Part shown: positions 50,101 to 57,996 of the stretch, piece after piece
Numbering within the stretch: the stretch's first letter is position 1
Layout of the letters: each line of letters opens with the position of its first letter
DNA from: Actinacidiphila glaucinigra
Lineage (GTDB): Bacteria; Actinomycetota; Actinomycetes; Streptomycetales; Streptomycetaceae
Length of the DNA: 64,000 nt
Assembly (NCBI RefSeq): GCF_900188405.1
Contig: NZ_FZOF01000005.1
Location: 62,001-126,000, forward strand
Reading direction: 5' to 3'
The notes under the pieces: generated by a model
Told to the model about the DNA's origin: nothing
Seen by the model: only the letters and a program-made list of their open reading frames with translations
Database searches by the model: none
Program-made: the position numbers and the translations under genes

Positions 50101-50621
50101 CCTTCTCCGCGGCGCAGGTCGACGGCGTCCCGTACCTGGTCAACGGCAACTCCGGCAAGAACCCGGCGAGCACGCCCGACAACGGCGGCTTCACCGGCTG
50201 GACGATGCTGGGCATCGACCCGCGCCACGGCCGGGTCGCCGACCCCTTCGACGTCCCCTCCGGCGACTCCGGGACCTGGCTGCGCGCCGAGGTGCACGCC
50301 CGCACCGACGCGGTCGACATGCTCGCGCCGGCCACGCTCACCGTCGGCGGCGTGGGCCACGCCTCGGCAACGATCACCCAGGACGGCACCCGTACCGTCC
50401 CGGTGGCCTGGCCGGTCGGCGCCGCATGGTCCGGCAGCCGGGTCGACGTGGCGGGCGCCGAGGACAGCGGGCACGGCCACGGAGGCCACGACGGCGCGCC
50501 CGTCGTCGCCTACAACCCCGCCACCGGGGCGCTCAAGGCGCTGCGCACCGGCACCGCGGTGCTGCGCGTGACCGTCAACGGCGTGACCGCCGAGCGGACG
50601 ATCACCGTAGGCCGCGGCTGA
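47145..50621 (+). CDS. Secreted NAGPA-type phosphodiester glycosidase fused to a metallophosphoesterase
   Basis: A 1158-residue exported protein. The signal peptide follows RSAARRGAAALALATALSIG with cleavage near TAQAFTPE. The first domain (about 100-420) is a phosphodiester glycosidase (DUF2233/NAGPA): VAAVNGDYFDMNDTEAPIGA and the signature NALNMDGGGSTTMAAR. Bacterial Ig-like and carbohydrate-binding-like regions follow (about 430-780). The third part (about 785-1060) is a calcineurin-type phosphoesterase with VMSDAQF, INGDLVDEG, VPGNHEVMG, a HHPAED and GHVGAF, i.e. most metal ligands. The C-terminus has another Ig-like repeat. The pairing suggests removal of sugar-phosphate capping groups, for example from teichoic-acid-like or phospho-glycan polymers. 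GTG 47145 start, preceded by AAAGAAG. Confidence 0.87.
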   Translation: MPFPLQPAVPGPRSAARRGAAALALATALSIGAGMMTTAQAFTPEQLASAPADATKPGTSGRGLIPSTPGESIVTRETRTPIAPGLNLTRFDRFEADGWVRGQVLVADLAEDRLSVDYISSGTVTGKSRVTEQAEHTGAVAAVNGDYFDMNDTEAPIGAAVSRAGGLVNSPTEGRNQAVAIGADGLGRLAQVFLEGDVTVDGTQHLKLAGVNSPVLAAGGIGLFTDQWGVSPRTKPVSGADRVTEVLLRDGKVTEVHSSVSAGPIPAGTSVLLGREAGADALAELAPGDAVTVAYKPRADFGDVAVAVGGGQVLVADGTVKHFTDGDTVTATSRTSVGFSADGRTMYLVAVDGKQTDSRGMDLNELGAFMKGLGARNALNMDGGGSTTMAARLPGESATGLVSSPSDGSERQVANGLGLFAAPGSGKVHGFRVGPALTADGSDKVFPGLHRTVRALAHDETYAPVSAGRVQWHGDGRLDVRTGRDGSAVVTGKRSGTGRVEASSGHRATGSAELTVLAPAVRIAPGSSLVALDGLDDTARLTVTGYDALGDSAPIDASDVKVTGGEGVVSVSPADDATFTVRGLTDGASTTLHLTVGKMTTDVAVTVGLAEKTFADLTDAASWTSANDRAPGGSIAPAEGHDGAPGLKLTYDFTQSTATRGQYAVPPQQIQLPGQPQAVTMWINGDGNGEWPRLQYRTAAGVTANLDGPTITWTGWRKVEFPVPVGTPYPLTFQRVRLLETSAARSYKGAVTVSDMRVKVAPDVELPVRPKVEDPVVVTNGTVDGRPLRVAVMSDAQFVARDPGSPLVAAARRTLEEIAEAKPDLLVINGDLVDEGSPADFALARTLLDDFDARTKGTVPWHYVPGNHEVMGPGNTSNFKAAFGDTTSVFDVEGTRFITLDSSSGTLRGGGFAQLQLLHDQLRNAAADRSVSGVVVFEHHPAEDPLPDKASQLGDRKEAALVEQWLADFRAEGHKSAAFVAGHVGAFSAAQVDGVPYLVNGNSGKNPASTPDNGGFTGWTMLGIDPRHGRVADPFDVPSGDSGTWLRAEVHARTDAVDMLAPATLTVGGVGHASATITQDGTRTVPVAWPVGAAWSGSRVDVAGAEDSGHGHGGHDGAPVVAYNPATGALKALRTGTAVLRVTVNGVTAERTITVGRG

Positions 50622-50634
50622 GCCCGGGCAACCG

Positions 50635-50676
50635 GCCCTTCCGGGCGCTTCCCGTACGGGAAGCGCCCGGAAGGGC
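50635..50676. terminator. 42-bp perfect palindrome, terminator of the glycosidase gene
   Basis: GCCCTTCCGGGCGCTTCCCG and its exact reverse complement meet at a central TA. Begins 13 bases past the stop. Confidence 0.85.
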
Positions 50677-50759
50677 TGAGCCGATCGGCGGAGCCGGTGC
50701 CCGGGCGGGCCTGCCGCGGGCTCGGCACGGGCAGGCATGGGGCCGGAGGTGCGTGGTCC

Positions 50760-53060
50760 ATGCCCAGCGGTGACGTGCTGGTCCTCGTCGACGAGGACGG
50801 CCGGGTGGTCGAATGGGGGCGTCCGGCCGAGGAGCTGTTCGGGCGCCCGGCCGGGGAGGCCGTCGGCCGGTCCCTGGGCGCGCTCCTGCGCGGTACCGCC
50901 ATGGACGCCGGACGCCCGCACGCGGGGTTCCCCGATGGGGTGTCGGTACGGATCGAGCCGGTGCTGCGCGGCAGCTCGGTGCTGTGGCGGGTGCGCGCGG
51001 CGGGGGACCCGGCGCTGTCGCAGCAGGACGTGGCGGTCCTGAGGACCGTCTTCGCCCGCACCCCCGTGGAACTGCTCGTCCTCGACCGCCGGTTGCGTGT
51101 GGTCCGCATGAGCGCCGCCTTCGGTACGGCGCGCGGGACGCGCGCCGGCAGCCCGCTGGGGCTGCACTTCACCGAGGTGTACGACCTCGACCGCCCCGAG
51201 GAGGAGGCCGAGGTGGCGCGGCGGGTCCTGGAGAGCGGGGAACCGGTCCTGGACCGGCTCGTCCACGGCCCCGGGTCGCCGGAGCGCCGCGGGTGCCGCA
51301 GCCGCTCCGTCTGCTACTTCCGCCTGGAGGACGCCCGGGGAGACACGCTCGGCCTGGTGGCGTCCGCGGTGGACGTCACCGACCGGGAGAAGGCGCAGGA
51401 CCGCCTGGACCTCCTCGAGCAGGTCCGCACCCGGTTGGGGCAGGTGCCGAACGTGGGGATCGTCTGCCGGGAGCTGGTCGACGCGGTCGTGCCCGCCCTG
51501 GCCGACACGGCCGTCGTCGAGATGGTCGACGACGTCGTCCGCGGGGAGGAACCGCCGAAGGTGCCCGTCCACCACGACGTTCCCCTGCGGCGGGCCGCGT
51601 TCCGGGGCCGTCTGTCGGCGTACCCGGTGGGCGAGGTCCGTCCCCTCCCGCCCGGCACCCCGTTCGCGGAGGTGCTGTCCGACCTCAGGGCGCGCCTGGT
51701 GGCGATCGACGAGCACGCCCCGTGGCTGGCCGCCGACCCGGCCCGGTCGGAGGCCATCCTGGGCAGCGGCGCCGACTCCCTGATCGTGGCCCCGCTGGCG
51801 CTGCGCGACCAGGCGCTGGGCGTGGTCGGCTTCTACCGCGAGCGGGACCGGGACCCCTTCGACGAGGACGACCTGAGAGTGGCCTCCGCCGTGTGCGCGC
51901 ACGCCGCCCTCTGCATCGAGAACGCCCGGCAGTTCATGCGTGAGTGGATCATCGCCTCGACCCTGCAGCGCAGGCTGCTCCCCGGGCAGCCTGCGGGACG
52001 GCCCACCGTGGAGGTCTCCCGGCTGCACCGTTCCGGCCCGGAGGGCGGCGGGGCCTGGTCCGACGCGATCGCGCTGCCCGGCGCCCGGACCGCGCTGGTC
52101 GTCGGTGACGTCGCCGGGCAGGGGATCGTCGCGGCCATCACGATGGGGCTGGTCAGGACGGCCCTCCACACGCTCGCCGCTCTCGATCTGCCTCCGGACG
52201 AGCTGCTGGCCCGGCTGAGCGAGACCGCCGGCCGGCTCGCCGCCGCCTCCGCCGCGCTGCCGCAGCTGGACTTCGAGCCGCTCGACATCGGCTGCGTGAT
52301 CGCGGTGTACGACCCGGTGGAACTCACCTGCACCGTCGCCCGCGCGGGCCTGCCGGAGCCGGTCGCCGTCCTCCCGGACGGCACGTCGGCCACCCTGGCC
52401 GTCCCCGCCGGTCCCCTGCTCAGCGGGCCGGACGACGCCCCCTTCCCGGCGACCACCGTCGACCTCCCCGCGGGCAGCACCCTGGCGATGGCGACGACCT
52501 CGTTCGCGCAGCGGGTCCTGGCACCGTCCGCTCCCCTGCGCCCCCTCCTGGACGGCGCGGCGACCCGGCCCCTGCAGGAGGCGTGCGACGCCATCGGGTC
52601 CGCGTTCGCCGACTCGGGCGCGGGCGACGAGACGGTGATGCTGGTCGCCCGCACGGGCGCGCTGCCCGCGGACCGGGTGCTGACCCGCGCGCTGCCGGCG
52701 GGCGCCGAGGCCGCGCCGATCGCCCGCGCGGCGGCGCGACGGCAGCTGGCGGTCTGGGGTGTGGCGGAGGAGACGGCGTTCACCACCGAGCTCATCGTCA
52801 GCGAACTGGTCGGCAACGCGGTGCGCTACGGCGCGCCGCCACTGCAACTGCGCCTGGTCCTCGAGCAGATGCTGACCTGCGAGGTCAGCGACAGCGCGGC
52901 CGGCGCCCCGCACATGAAGCACGCGCGCACCGTCGACGAGAACGGACGCGGGCTGTTCATCGTCGCGGGCCTCGCGGACCAGTGGGGCGTCCGCTACCGC
53001 GCACAGGGGAAGACGGTGTGGGCCCAGCAACCGCTCGGGGCGCCTTTGGACGGCCGCTGA
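50760..53060 (+). CDS. PAS/GAF/SpoIIE-type phosphatase with anti-sigma-factor-like ATPase domain
   Basis: A 766-residue cytoplasmic signalling protein. Order: two PAS-like domains (about 1-110 and 115-225), GAF domain (about 230-400), PP2C-type SpoIIE phosphatase (about 410-620, entered by STLQRRLLPGQPAGRPTVEV), HATPase/RsbW-like domain (about 630-766) with N-box VSELVGNAVRYG and G-box DENGRGLFIVAGLADQ. These proteins usually control anti-sigma/anti-anti-sigma partners in stress or development. Oddities: the PP2C metal motif GGDWYD reads GGGAWSD, the MGHG turn reads AGQG (GDVAGQGIV), and the last GDD reads GDE. Phosphatase activity is therefore in doubt, while the kinase-like domain looks intact. 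ATG 50760 has GGAGG about 10 nt upstream. Confidence 0.9.
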   Translation: MPSGDVLVLVDEDGRVVEWGRPAEELFGRPAGEAVGRSLGALLRGTAMDAGRPHAGFPDGVSVRIEPVLRGSSVLWRVRAAGDPALSQQDVAVLRTVFARTPVELLVLDRRLRVVRMSAAFGTARGTRAGSPLGLHFTEVYDLDRPEEEAEVARRVLESGEPVLDRLVHGPGSPERRGCRSRSVCYFRLEDARGDTLGLVASAVDVTDREKAQDRLDLLEQVRTRLGQVPNVGIVCRELVDAVVPALADTAVVEMVDDVVRGEEPPKVPVHHDVPLRRAAFRGRLSAYPVGEVRPLPPGTPFAEVLSDLRARLVAIDEHAPWLAADPARSEAILGSGADSLIVAPLALRDQALGVVGFYRERDRDPFDEDDLRVASAVCAHAALCIENARQFMREWIIASTLQRRLLPGQPAGRPTVEVSRLHRSGPEGGGAWSDAIALPGARTALVVGDVAGQGIVAAITMGLVRTALHTLAALDLPPDELLARLSETAGRLAAASAALPQLDFEPLDIGCVIAVYDPVELTCTVARAGLPEPVAVLPDGTSATLAVPAGPLLSGPDDAPFPATTVDLPAGSTLAMATTSFAQRVLAPSAPLRPLLDGAATRPLQEACDAIGSAFADSGAGDETVMLVARTGALPADRVLTRALPAGAEAAPIARAAARRQLAVWGVAEETAFTTELIVSELVGNAVRYGAPPLQLRLVLEQMLTCEVSDSAAGAPHMKHARTVDENGRGLFIVAGLADQWGVRYRAQGKTVWAQQPLGAPLDGR

Positions 53061-53295
53061 CCGGTCCGGCCGGGAGCGCAGGGCCTCGTGGGAACCCCGT
53101 CAGGGTGAGCCCGCCGCCCGCGTCGGCCCCGGGGCCGGCTGCCCGCTCGCCGCCCGGGGAGTGAGGACCCTCAGGCGCCGCCCGGTGGCCTATTCCCGGC
53201 ATGGGGGGACGCTTTTGTCCCCTTTTCGCCGGATGTTCGACATGTCACGGTTAAGTCACGTCGAGCCCATCAGTCGAGGAGCAGGGAAACCCACC

Positions 53296-53601
53296 ATGAC
53301 CGGCATCGGAAACCGCATCCCCACTACCGCCGAGGTCCGCGAGGACATCGGCAGCACGGGCCGCGACCGGTGGTTCGTGGGCTTCCGCTTCCGCACCCCC
53401 CGGGGCTCCGTGGGCAGGCAGTTCTTCGTGGTCGGCGAGGCCGCCGACGCCGAGGACGCGGTGGCGATCGCGATGGCGCGGGCCTCACTGCCCCGCTCCC
53501 GCGGGGCGCGCGAGGACGACGCCGAGATCGACGGCGTCGAGGTGCGGCTCCTGCGGTGGAACCCGCTGGGGTGGGTCTACCTCACCCGCTCCTGCGCCTG
53601 A
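53296..53601 (+). CDS. Small hypothetical protein
   Basis: A 101-residue soluble protein: MTGIGNRIPTTAEVREDIGS, then a beta-rich WFVGFRFRTPRGSVGRQFFV, an acidic helix GEAADAEDAVAIAMARASLP, and a C-terminal GVEVRLLRWNPLGWVYLTRS. I do not recognise the family. The upstream AGGGA at suitable spacing and strong third-position G/C bias support ATG 53296; the frame back to 53161 lacks a better start. It follows the phosphatase by 235 bp and faces the WrbA-type gene over a strong hairpin. Confidence 0.68.
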   Translation: MTGIGNRIPTTAEVREDIGSTGRDRWFVGFRFRTPRGSVGRQFFVVGEAADAEDAVAIAMARASLPRSRGAREDDAEIDGVEVRLLRWNPLGWVYLTRSCA

Positions 53602-53665
53602 CAGCGACGCGGATACGGGCCGGCGGCGCCTCCGGCACGACAGGAGGAGACGCCGCCGAGTGACT

Positions 53666-53707
53666 GACGGCGCACCCGCGACCCACTGGTCGAGCGGGTG
53701 CGCCGTC
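53666..53707. terminator. Bidirectional hairpin terminator
   Basis: Perfect 14-bp arms GACGGCGCACCCGC and GCGGGTGCGCCGTC with a 14-nt loop in the convergent gap. Confidence 0.85.
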
Positions 53708-53716
53708 GGCGTGGGA

Positions 53717-54328
53717 TCAGCCCGCGAGGCCGCTGTTCAGCGCGGCGGTGAGCTTGATGACGCGCTCGGTCTGGATGCGGGCGGCGGTGCGGGTGGTGTC
53801 GTTGACGGGGTTGTTGCCCTGGGCGTCCACGTGGGAGGTGCCGTAGGGGTTGCCGTCGACGAACTTGGCGGGGTCGGTGTAACCGGGGGTCACGACGATG
53901 CCGCCGAAGTGGTGGATGGAGTTGTACAGGGCGAGGAGGGTCGACTCCTGGCCACCGTGGGAGGTGGCGGTGGAGACGAAGCCGCTGTACACCTTGTCGG
54001 CCAGCTTGCCCTGCGCCCACAGGCCACCGAGGGTGTCGATGAACTGCTTGAGCTGCGAGGACATGTTGCCGAAGCGGGTGGGGGTGCCGAAGATGACGGC
54101 GTCGGCCCACTCGACGTCGGCCGGGGTGGCCACGGGGATGTCCGCGGTGGCGGCGTGGTTGGCGGCCCAGGCGGGGTTGGAGTCGATCGCGGCCTGCGGG
54201 GCGAGCTCCGCGGCCTTGAGCAGACGCACCTCGGCGCCGGCCTTCTCCGCGGTCTCGGCCATCTCCTTCGCGATCTCGGTGATGGTGCCGGTGGAGGAGT
54301 AGTAGACGATCGCAAGCTTGATCGACAA
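53717..54328 (-). CDS. wrbA: NAD(P)H:quinone oxidoreductase, WrbA type IV flavoprotein
   Basis: A 203-residue flavodoxin-fold enzyme that reduces quinones by two electrons. FMN phosphate loop YYSSTGTITEIAKEMAETAE starts at residue 9, with TPTRFGNMSSQLKQFIDTLG and SHGGQESTLLALYNSIHHFG shaping the flavin site, and GNPYGTSHVDAQGNNPVNDT near the C-terminus; all match WrbA. TTG start at 54328, with AAAGGA six bases upstream; no ATG exists before the conserved strand. It may respond to oxidative or electrophile stress; a LysR gene lies downstream on the same strand but is separated by the repeat at 54475. Confidence 0.92.
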   Translation of the reverse strand: MSIKLAIVYYSSTGTITEIAKEMAETAEKAGAEVRLLKAAELAPQAAIDSNPAWAANHAATADIPVATPADVEWADAVIFGTPTRFGNMSSQLKQFIDTLGGLWAQGKLADKVYSGFVSTATSHGGQESTLLALYNSIHHFGGIVVTPGYTDPAKFVDGNPYGTSHVDAQGNNPVNDTTRTAARIQTERVIKLTAALNSGLAG

Positions 54329-54474
54329 GGTGGTTCCTTTCAAGGAGGACCTGCCCCACGCGTCGGGGGTGCACGGTCCAGGGATCCCGCGGCCCGTGGG
54401 GGCGGGCCGCGCTTCACTGGTTGAAGAATAAACAACATTGGGGCACCCCTGTCCACCGGTGTCCGTGCGACGAA

Positions 54475-54586
54475 TGTCACGCAGTCCGCTTACGAGCCCC
54501 CGCTTCACCAACCGCCCCCCGCGCGGTGCGGGCCAAGGCGGCGACATCCGGTGTCACGCAGTCCGCTTACGAGCCCCCGCTTCACC
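54475..54586. repeat. 77-bp-spaced duplication of the LysR gene 3' end
   Basis: A 35-bp block beginning TGTCACGCAGTCCGCTTACG occurs at 54475-54509 and again at 54552-54586, and flanks around it are similar (GGCGGCGACATCxGG in each). The second copy is the real 3' end of the LysR gene; the first reads, in its own frame, a second C-terminus GEAGARKRTA followed by stop. Confidence 0.9.
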
Positions 54587-55372
54587 GGCCATCCGCCGCG
54601 CTGTGGCGGCGAAGGCGGCGACATCGGGGCGCGAGGCCTGCCGCGGCCAGGCCAGCGCCAGCCTCGTCGCGGGCAGGTCCGCCACCGCGACGGCGACCAC
54701 GTCCCGGGTCAGACGGTCCACGGCGGCCGAGCCGACGACGGTGACCAGCCGACCGAGCGCCACCCGGTCGACGATCTCGTCGAGGCCCACCGGAGGGCAC
54801 TGCTCCCGGTAGCCGGGATCCTCGCGCAGCTCGGTGGTGGTCACCTCGCGCCGGGTGGCGAACCGGTGACCCCGCGGCATCAGCGCGACGGGCAGTTCCT
54901 CCGCCACCTCGACCGTCCCGAGGCCGGTCAGGTCGTCACTACCGACGCACAGCAGCGCGACGTCGGCCGAGCCGTCGCGCAGGGCGCCCACCCGGTCGTA
55001 GGTGAAGACGAGTTCGGGGGCGGCACCGTCGTACGACCCGAGCAACTCCGCCAGCAGGCCCGAGCCGGTACCCGGCCGGACCGCCAGGGCGAGCCGCGCG
55101 GGGGCGGCCGCCCGCCGGGCGCGGTCCACGGCCCCGTCGAGCTCCCGCAACAGTCCCCGGCACTCGTCCAGGAAGACCTCGCCGGCGGGGGTGAGGGCGA
55201 CACGGCGGCTGGTCCGCTCCAGCAGCCGGACCTCCATACGGCGCTCCAGGCGGGCGATCGCCCGTGACAGCGGCGGCTGTGCGATGCCCAGGCGCTCCGC
55301 CGCGCGACTGAAGTGCAGCTCGTCGGCGACGGCCACGAAGTACTCGAGCTCACGCGTCTCCAACCGATCCAT
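54554..55372 (-). CDS. LysR-family transcriptional regulator
   Basis: A 272-residue regulator with the LysR winged helix at the N-terminus (LEYFVAVADELHFSRAAERL, IAQPPLSRAIARLERRMEVR, then LLERTSRRVALTPAGEVFLD) and a periplasmic-binding-like effector domain. It diverges from a SnoaL-like/quinone-reductase gene pair, with a LysR-box-like site overlapping its own start codon, so it very likely regulates both sides. ATG 55372 is directly preceded by GGAGGT with no spacing; ATG 55393 is an in-frame alternative that would place the box inside the coding region. The last ten residues are repeated 77 bp downstream in a second copy. Confidence 0.88.
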   Translation of the reverse strand: MDRLETRELEYFVAVADELHFSRAAERLGIAQPPLSRAIARLERRMEVRLLERTSRRVALTPAGEVFLDECRGLLRELDGAVDRARRAAAPARLALAVRPGTGSGLLAELLGSYDGAAPELVFTYDRVGALRDGSADVALLCVGSDDLTGLGTVEVAEELPVALMPRGHRFATRREVTTTELREDPGYREQCPPVGLDEIVDRVALGRLVTVVGSAAVDRLTRDVVAVAVADLPATRLALAWPRQASRPDVAAFAATARRMAGEAGARKRTA

Positions 55373-55385
55373 ACCTCCAGAGTAT
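55371..55385. promoter_or_regulatory. LysR-type box overlapping the regulator start
   Basis: ATACCTCCAGAGTAT is a symmetric ATAC-N7-GTAT site, the T-N11-A layout of LysR operators, between the LysR gene and the divergent SnoaL/oxidoreductase pair. Confidence 0.6.
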
Positions 55386-55495
55386 CGCCGCATGTCAGAA
55401 GCGTCATGGCTCCCGCGCACAGCCCTTGGTCCACTGGGACCGGGCACCGCGGAGAACGGGTGCCCGAGACGCACGAGGAAAGGAAGGCACCGCAC

Positions 55496-55987
55496 ATGAG
55501 CACGCAGGAGCGCGAGGTCCGGGAGGTCCTGGCCCGCTATGTCCGCGCGACGGACCGGCGGGACGGCAAGGGCCAGGGAGCCCTGTTCACGGACGACGCC
55601 GTCGTACAGATCTACGCCAGGACCGGCGCCGGCGACCACGAACCCGTCGGCGAGCCCCTCATCGGCGGGGCGGCCGTGGCGTACGCGGTCGAGCACTACA
55701 TGGCCCCGCACCCCGAGGGCTGCTCCAGCCACCACATGACCGCCGACCACATCGTCGAGGTCGACGGCGACCGCGCCCACATGAACGCCCAGTTCGTCGT
55801 CTTCCGGACGCGATCCGTCCCGCGCCCCGCCGGCGGATGGCCCGCAGGGACCCTCGGCGCACAGGGCACGGTGGAGCCGGTCGAGTCCGGCTACTACGAC
55901 ACCGACCTGATCCGGGTGGACGGTGCGTGGAAGATCGCCCGCCATCGCGTCCTGATGGACATGCCGATCGCCCTCCCGGGGGCGTGA
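55496..55987 (+). CDS. SnoaL-like/NTF2-fold protein
   Basis: A 163-residue NTF2-like protein: MSTQEREVREVLARYVRATD, GALFTDDAVVQIYAR, HHMTADHIVEVDGDRAHMNA, and the terminal ESGYYDTDLIRVDGAWKIAR strands. These small barrels include polyketide cyclases, dehydratases and steroid isomerases; catalytic residues are not assignable here. AAGGAAGG precedes ATG 55496. Its TGA overlaps the next gene's ATG (TGATG), so the two are translationally coupled and probably act together under the LysR regulator. Confidence 0.85.
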   Translation: MSTQEREVREVLARYVRATDRRDGKGQGALFTDDAVVQIYARTGAGDHEPVGEPLIGGAAVAYAVEHYMAPHPEGCSSHHMTADHIVEVDGDRAHMNAQFVVFRTRSVPRPAGGWPAGTLGAQGTVEPVESGYYDTDLIRVDGAWKIARHRVLMDMPIALPGA

Positions 55988-56910
55988 TGCGGGCCGTGGT
56001 CTACCGCCGCTACGGCGGCCCCGAGGTCCTCGAGCTCACCGAACTCCCCACGCCCAGGACTCATGTCGACTCGGTGCTGGTACGGGTACGCGCGGCGGCG
56101 CTGAATCCCGCCGACCTGGCGCTCCAGGCGGGCGCGCTCGACTCCGCCGTCGAGACGTACTTCCCCGTGGTTCCCGGCTGGGACATCGCGGGCGTGGTCG
56201 AGCGCGCCGGGCCCGCCGCCCCGGAGTTCGCCCCGGGCGACGAGGTCATCGGCTACATCCGCGGCGACGTGCAGCGCGCACACGGCGGACTGGCCGAACT
56301 GGTCGCCGCCGACGTGCGCACCCTGGTGCGCAAGCCCGTCACCATGGGCTTCGCCGAGGCGGCCGGACTGCCCCTCGCGGGGCTCACCGCCTATCAGGCC
56401 GTGGTGCGTGCCCTGGACGTCCGGCCGGACGAGACGCTGCTCGTACACGGCGCGGGCGGCGGCGTCGGTTCCCTCGCCGTCCAGATCGCGCTGGCCCGCG
56501 GCGCCCGCGTCATCGGAACCGCCGCCCCCGCCGACCACGGCTACCTTCGCTCGCTCGGCGCGGAACCGGTCGTCTACGGCCACGGGGCCGCCTCCCGGGT
56601 GCGGGAACTGGCGCCGCGCGGGGCCGACGCGGTCCTCGACACCGCGGGGGGCGGGACGCTCGCCGCGACGGCGGACGCCGCCCGTGCGGGCGCCCGGACG
56701 GCCTCCGTCGCGGAGACCGGGGTGCCGGGGGTCGTACCGGTCTTCTGCCGCCTCGAACGGGCGGACCTCGCCGCTCTGGTCGAACTCGCCGAGGCCGGCG
56801 GGCTGTCCGTGCGGATCGCCGCCGCCTACCCGCTGGAACGCGCGGCCGACGCGCAGCGCCTGCTGGCCTCGGGCGGCTCCCGGGGCAAGGTGGTGGTCGA
56901 CGTCACCTGA
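55987..56910 (+). CDS. Zinc-free MDR oxidoreductase (quinone oxidoreductase/zeta-crystallin type)
   Basis: A 307-residue medium-chain reductase. GroES-like N-terminal domain (VRAAALNPADLALQAGA, VPGWDIAGVVERAG) and Rossmann domain with NADPH loop LLVHGAGGGVGSLAVQIALA. The zinc-ligand Cys/His of alcohol dehydrogenases are absent, so it is of the NADPH quinone-reductase or enoyl-reductase class. Coupled to the preceding NTF2-like gene by a one-base overlap. Together they suggest reductive handling of an electrophilic or quinone compound sensed by the LysR protein. Confidence 0.9.
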   Translation: MRAVVYRRYGGPEVLELTELPTPRTHVDSVLVRVRAAALNPADLALQAGALDSAVETYFPVVPGWDIAGVVERAGPAAPEFAPGDEVIGYIRGDVQRAHGGLAELVAADVRTLVRKPVTMGFAEAAGLPLAGLTAYQAVVRALDVRPDETLLVHGAGGGVGSLAVQIALARGARVIGTAAPADHGYLRSLGAEPVVYGHGAASRVRELAPRGADAVLDTAGGGTLAATADAARAGARTASVAETGVPGVVPVFCRLERADLAALVELAEAGGLSVRIAAAYPLERAADAQRLLASGGSRGKVVVDVT

Positions 56911-56973
56911 CCTGCGGCTTTGAAGTTGCCGCCCGTTCTTGGTTCCATCGCGTCGGCTATGTGGACCGCAGGA

Positions 56974-57996
56974 ATGGATGCTCTCGTGGAGAATGACACA
57001 CCGCTCGCGTGGGTCGGGGTGGACACGGTTGCGGAACGGGCGTACCGCCTCCTGTTGTCCCGCGACAGCACGACCGTCGACGACGTGGTGTCCGCGCTGG
57101 GCGTGCCGGCGGCCGAGGGGCTGGCGGTCCTCGAACGGCTGCACCACGCGGGGTTGATGAGCCGCCGCTCCTCGGGGGAGTTCTTCACCGTGGACCCGCG
57201 GCACGCGCTGCGCTCGCTGGTCGAGTCGCGGGAACGCCAACTGGCCGCCGTACGCGAGGCGGCCGGCCCGCTCGGGGCGCTCTTCGACGCGGCGAGGAGG
57301 ACCGGGGACGGCGGCCCCGGCACCGGTGTGATCAGTGGCCTGGAGGCCGTCGGGGACCGCTACTACCGACTCAAGCAGGCCGCGCGGACCGAGCTCTGCG
57401 CCCTGGACCGCCCGCCCTTCCTGCTCGCCCCCAACGAGCCGCTGGACGAGGCGGCGGTAGGGCGCGGGGTGCGGGTGCGGGCGGTCTACGCCGCCGCCAG
57501 CTTCGAGGCCGACGGCGGGTGGCAGGAACTGGGCAGCCTCGTGTCGCGCGGGGAGGAGGCCAGGGTCGTACCGGCGCTGCCGATCAAGCTGGCGATGGCC
57601 GACCGCTCGGCCGCGATGGTGTCGCTGAGCCTGTCCGTCGGGAGCGCGGAATACCTGTACACCGAATCCCCGCCGCTGCTCGCGACCTTGGGCGAATTCT
57701 TCGAGAACTACTGGGCCTCCGCGTCCCCGTTGACCGGTGAGCCCGGATCAGGCAGCCTGCCCGCAGCGGCGCCGGAGGCGCCAGTGACCGGAACGGACGG
57801 CTCCCACCGGCCGACCGACGAGGAACGGAAACTGCTCGCGCTCTTCGCGGCCGGCGTCAAGGACGAGGCGATCGCCCGCCAACTGGGCATCTCTCCGCGG
57901 ACGCTGCGGCGCAGGATCCAGGAGCTGTTCACCGAGCTCGGCGCCACCAACCGATTCGGCGCGGGTGTTGCCGCGGCCCGCCGCGACTGGATCTGA
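56974..57996 (+). CDS. LuxR-type regulator with TrmB-like N-terminal helix-turn-helix
   Basis: A 340-residue regulator. The N-terminus has a TrmB/MarR-like winged helix (TVAERAYRLLLSRDSTTVDD, VVSALGVPAAEGLAVLERLH), a middle effector domain, and a C-terminal LuxR helix-turn-helix (TDEERKLLALFAAGVKDEAI, ARQLGISPRTLRRRIQELFT). This arrangement is common in Streptomyces regulators that sit beside secreted enzymes; the next gene, a giant subtilase on the same strand, is the obvious candidate target. Start is uncertain among ATG 56959, ATG 56974 and GTG 56989; I chose 56974. Confidence 0.85.
   Translation: MDALVENDTPLAWVGVDTVAERAYRLLLSRDSTTVDDVVSALGVPAAEGLAVLERLHHAGLMSRRSSGEFFTVDPRHALRSLVESRERQLAAVREAAGPLGALFDAARRTGDGGPGTGVISGLEAVGDRYYRLKQAARTELCALDRPPFLLAPNEPLDEAAVGRGVRVRAVYAAASFEADGGWQELGSLVSRGEEARVVPALPIKLAMADRSAAMVSLSLSVGSAEYLYTESPPLLATLGEFFENYWASASPLTGEPGSGSLPAAAPEAPVTGTDGSHRPTDEERKLLALFAAGVKDEAIARQLGISPRTLRRRIQELFTELGATNRFGAGVAAARRDWI

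Noticed and set aside
47919..53030. A 1703-residue open frame antisense to the glycosidase and SpoIIE-type genes
   Set aside because: Spans two clear opposite-strand genes and a terminator; composition is shadow-like.
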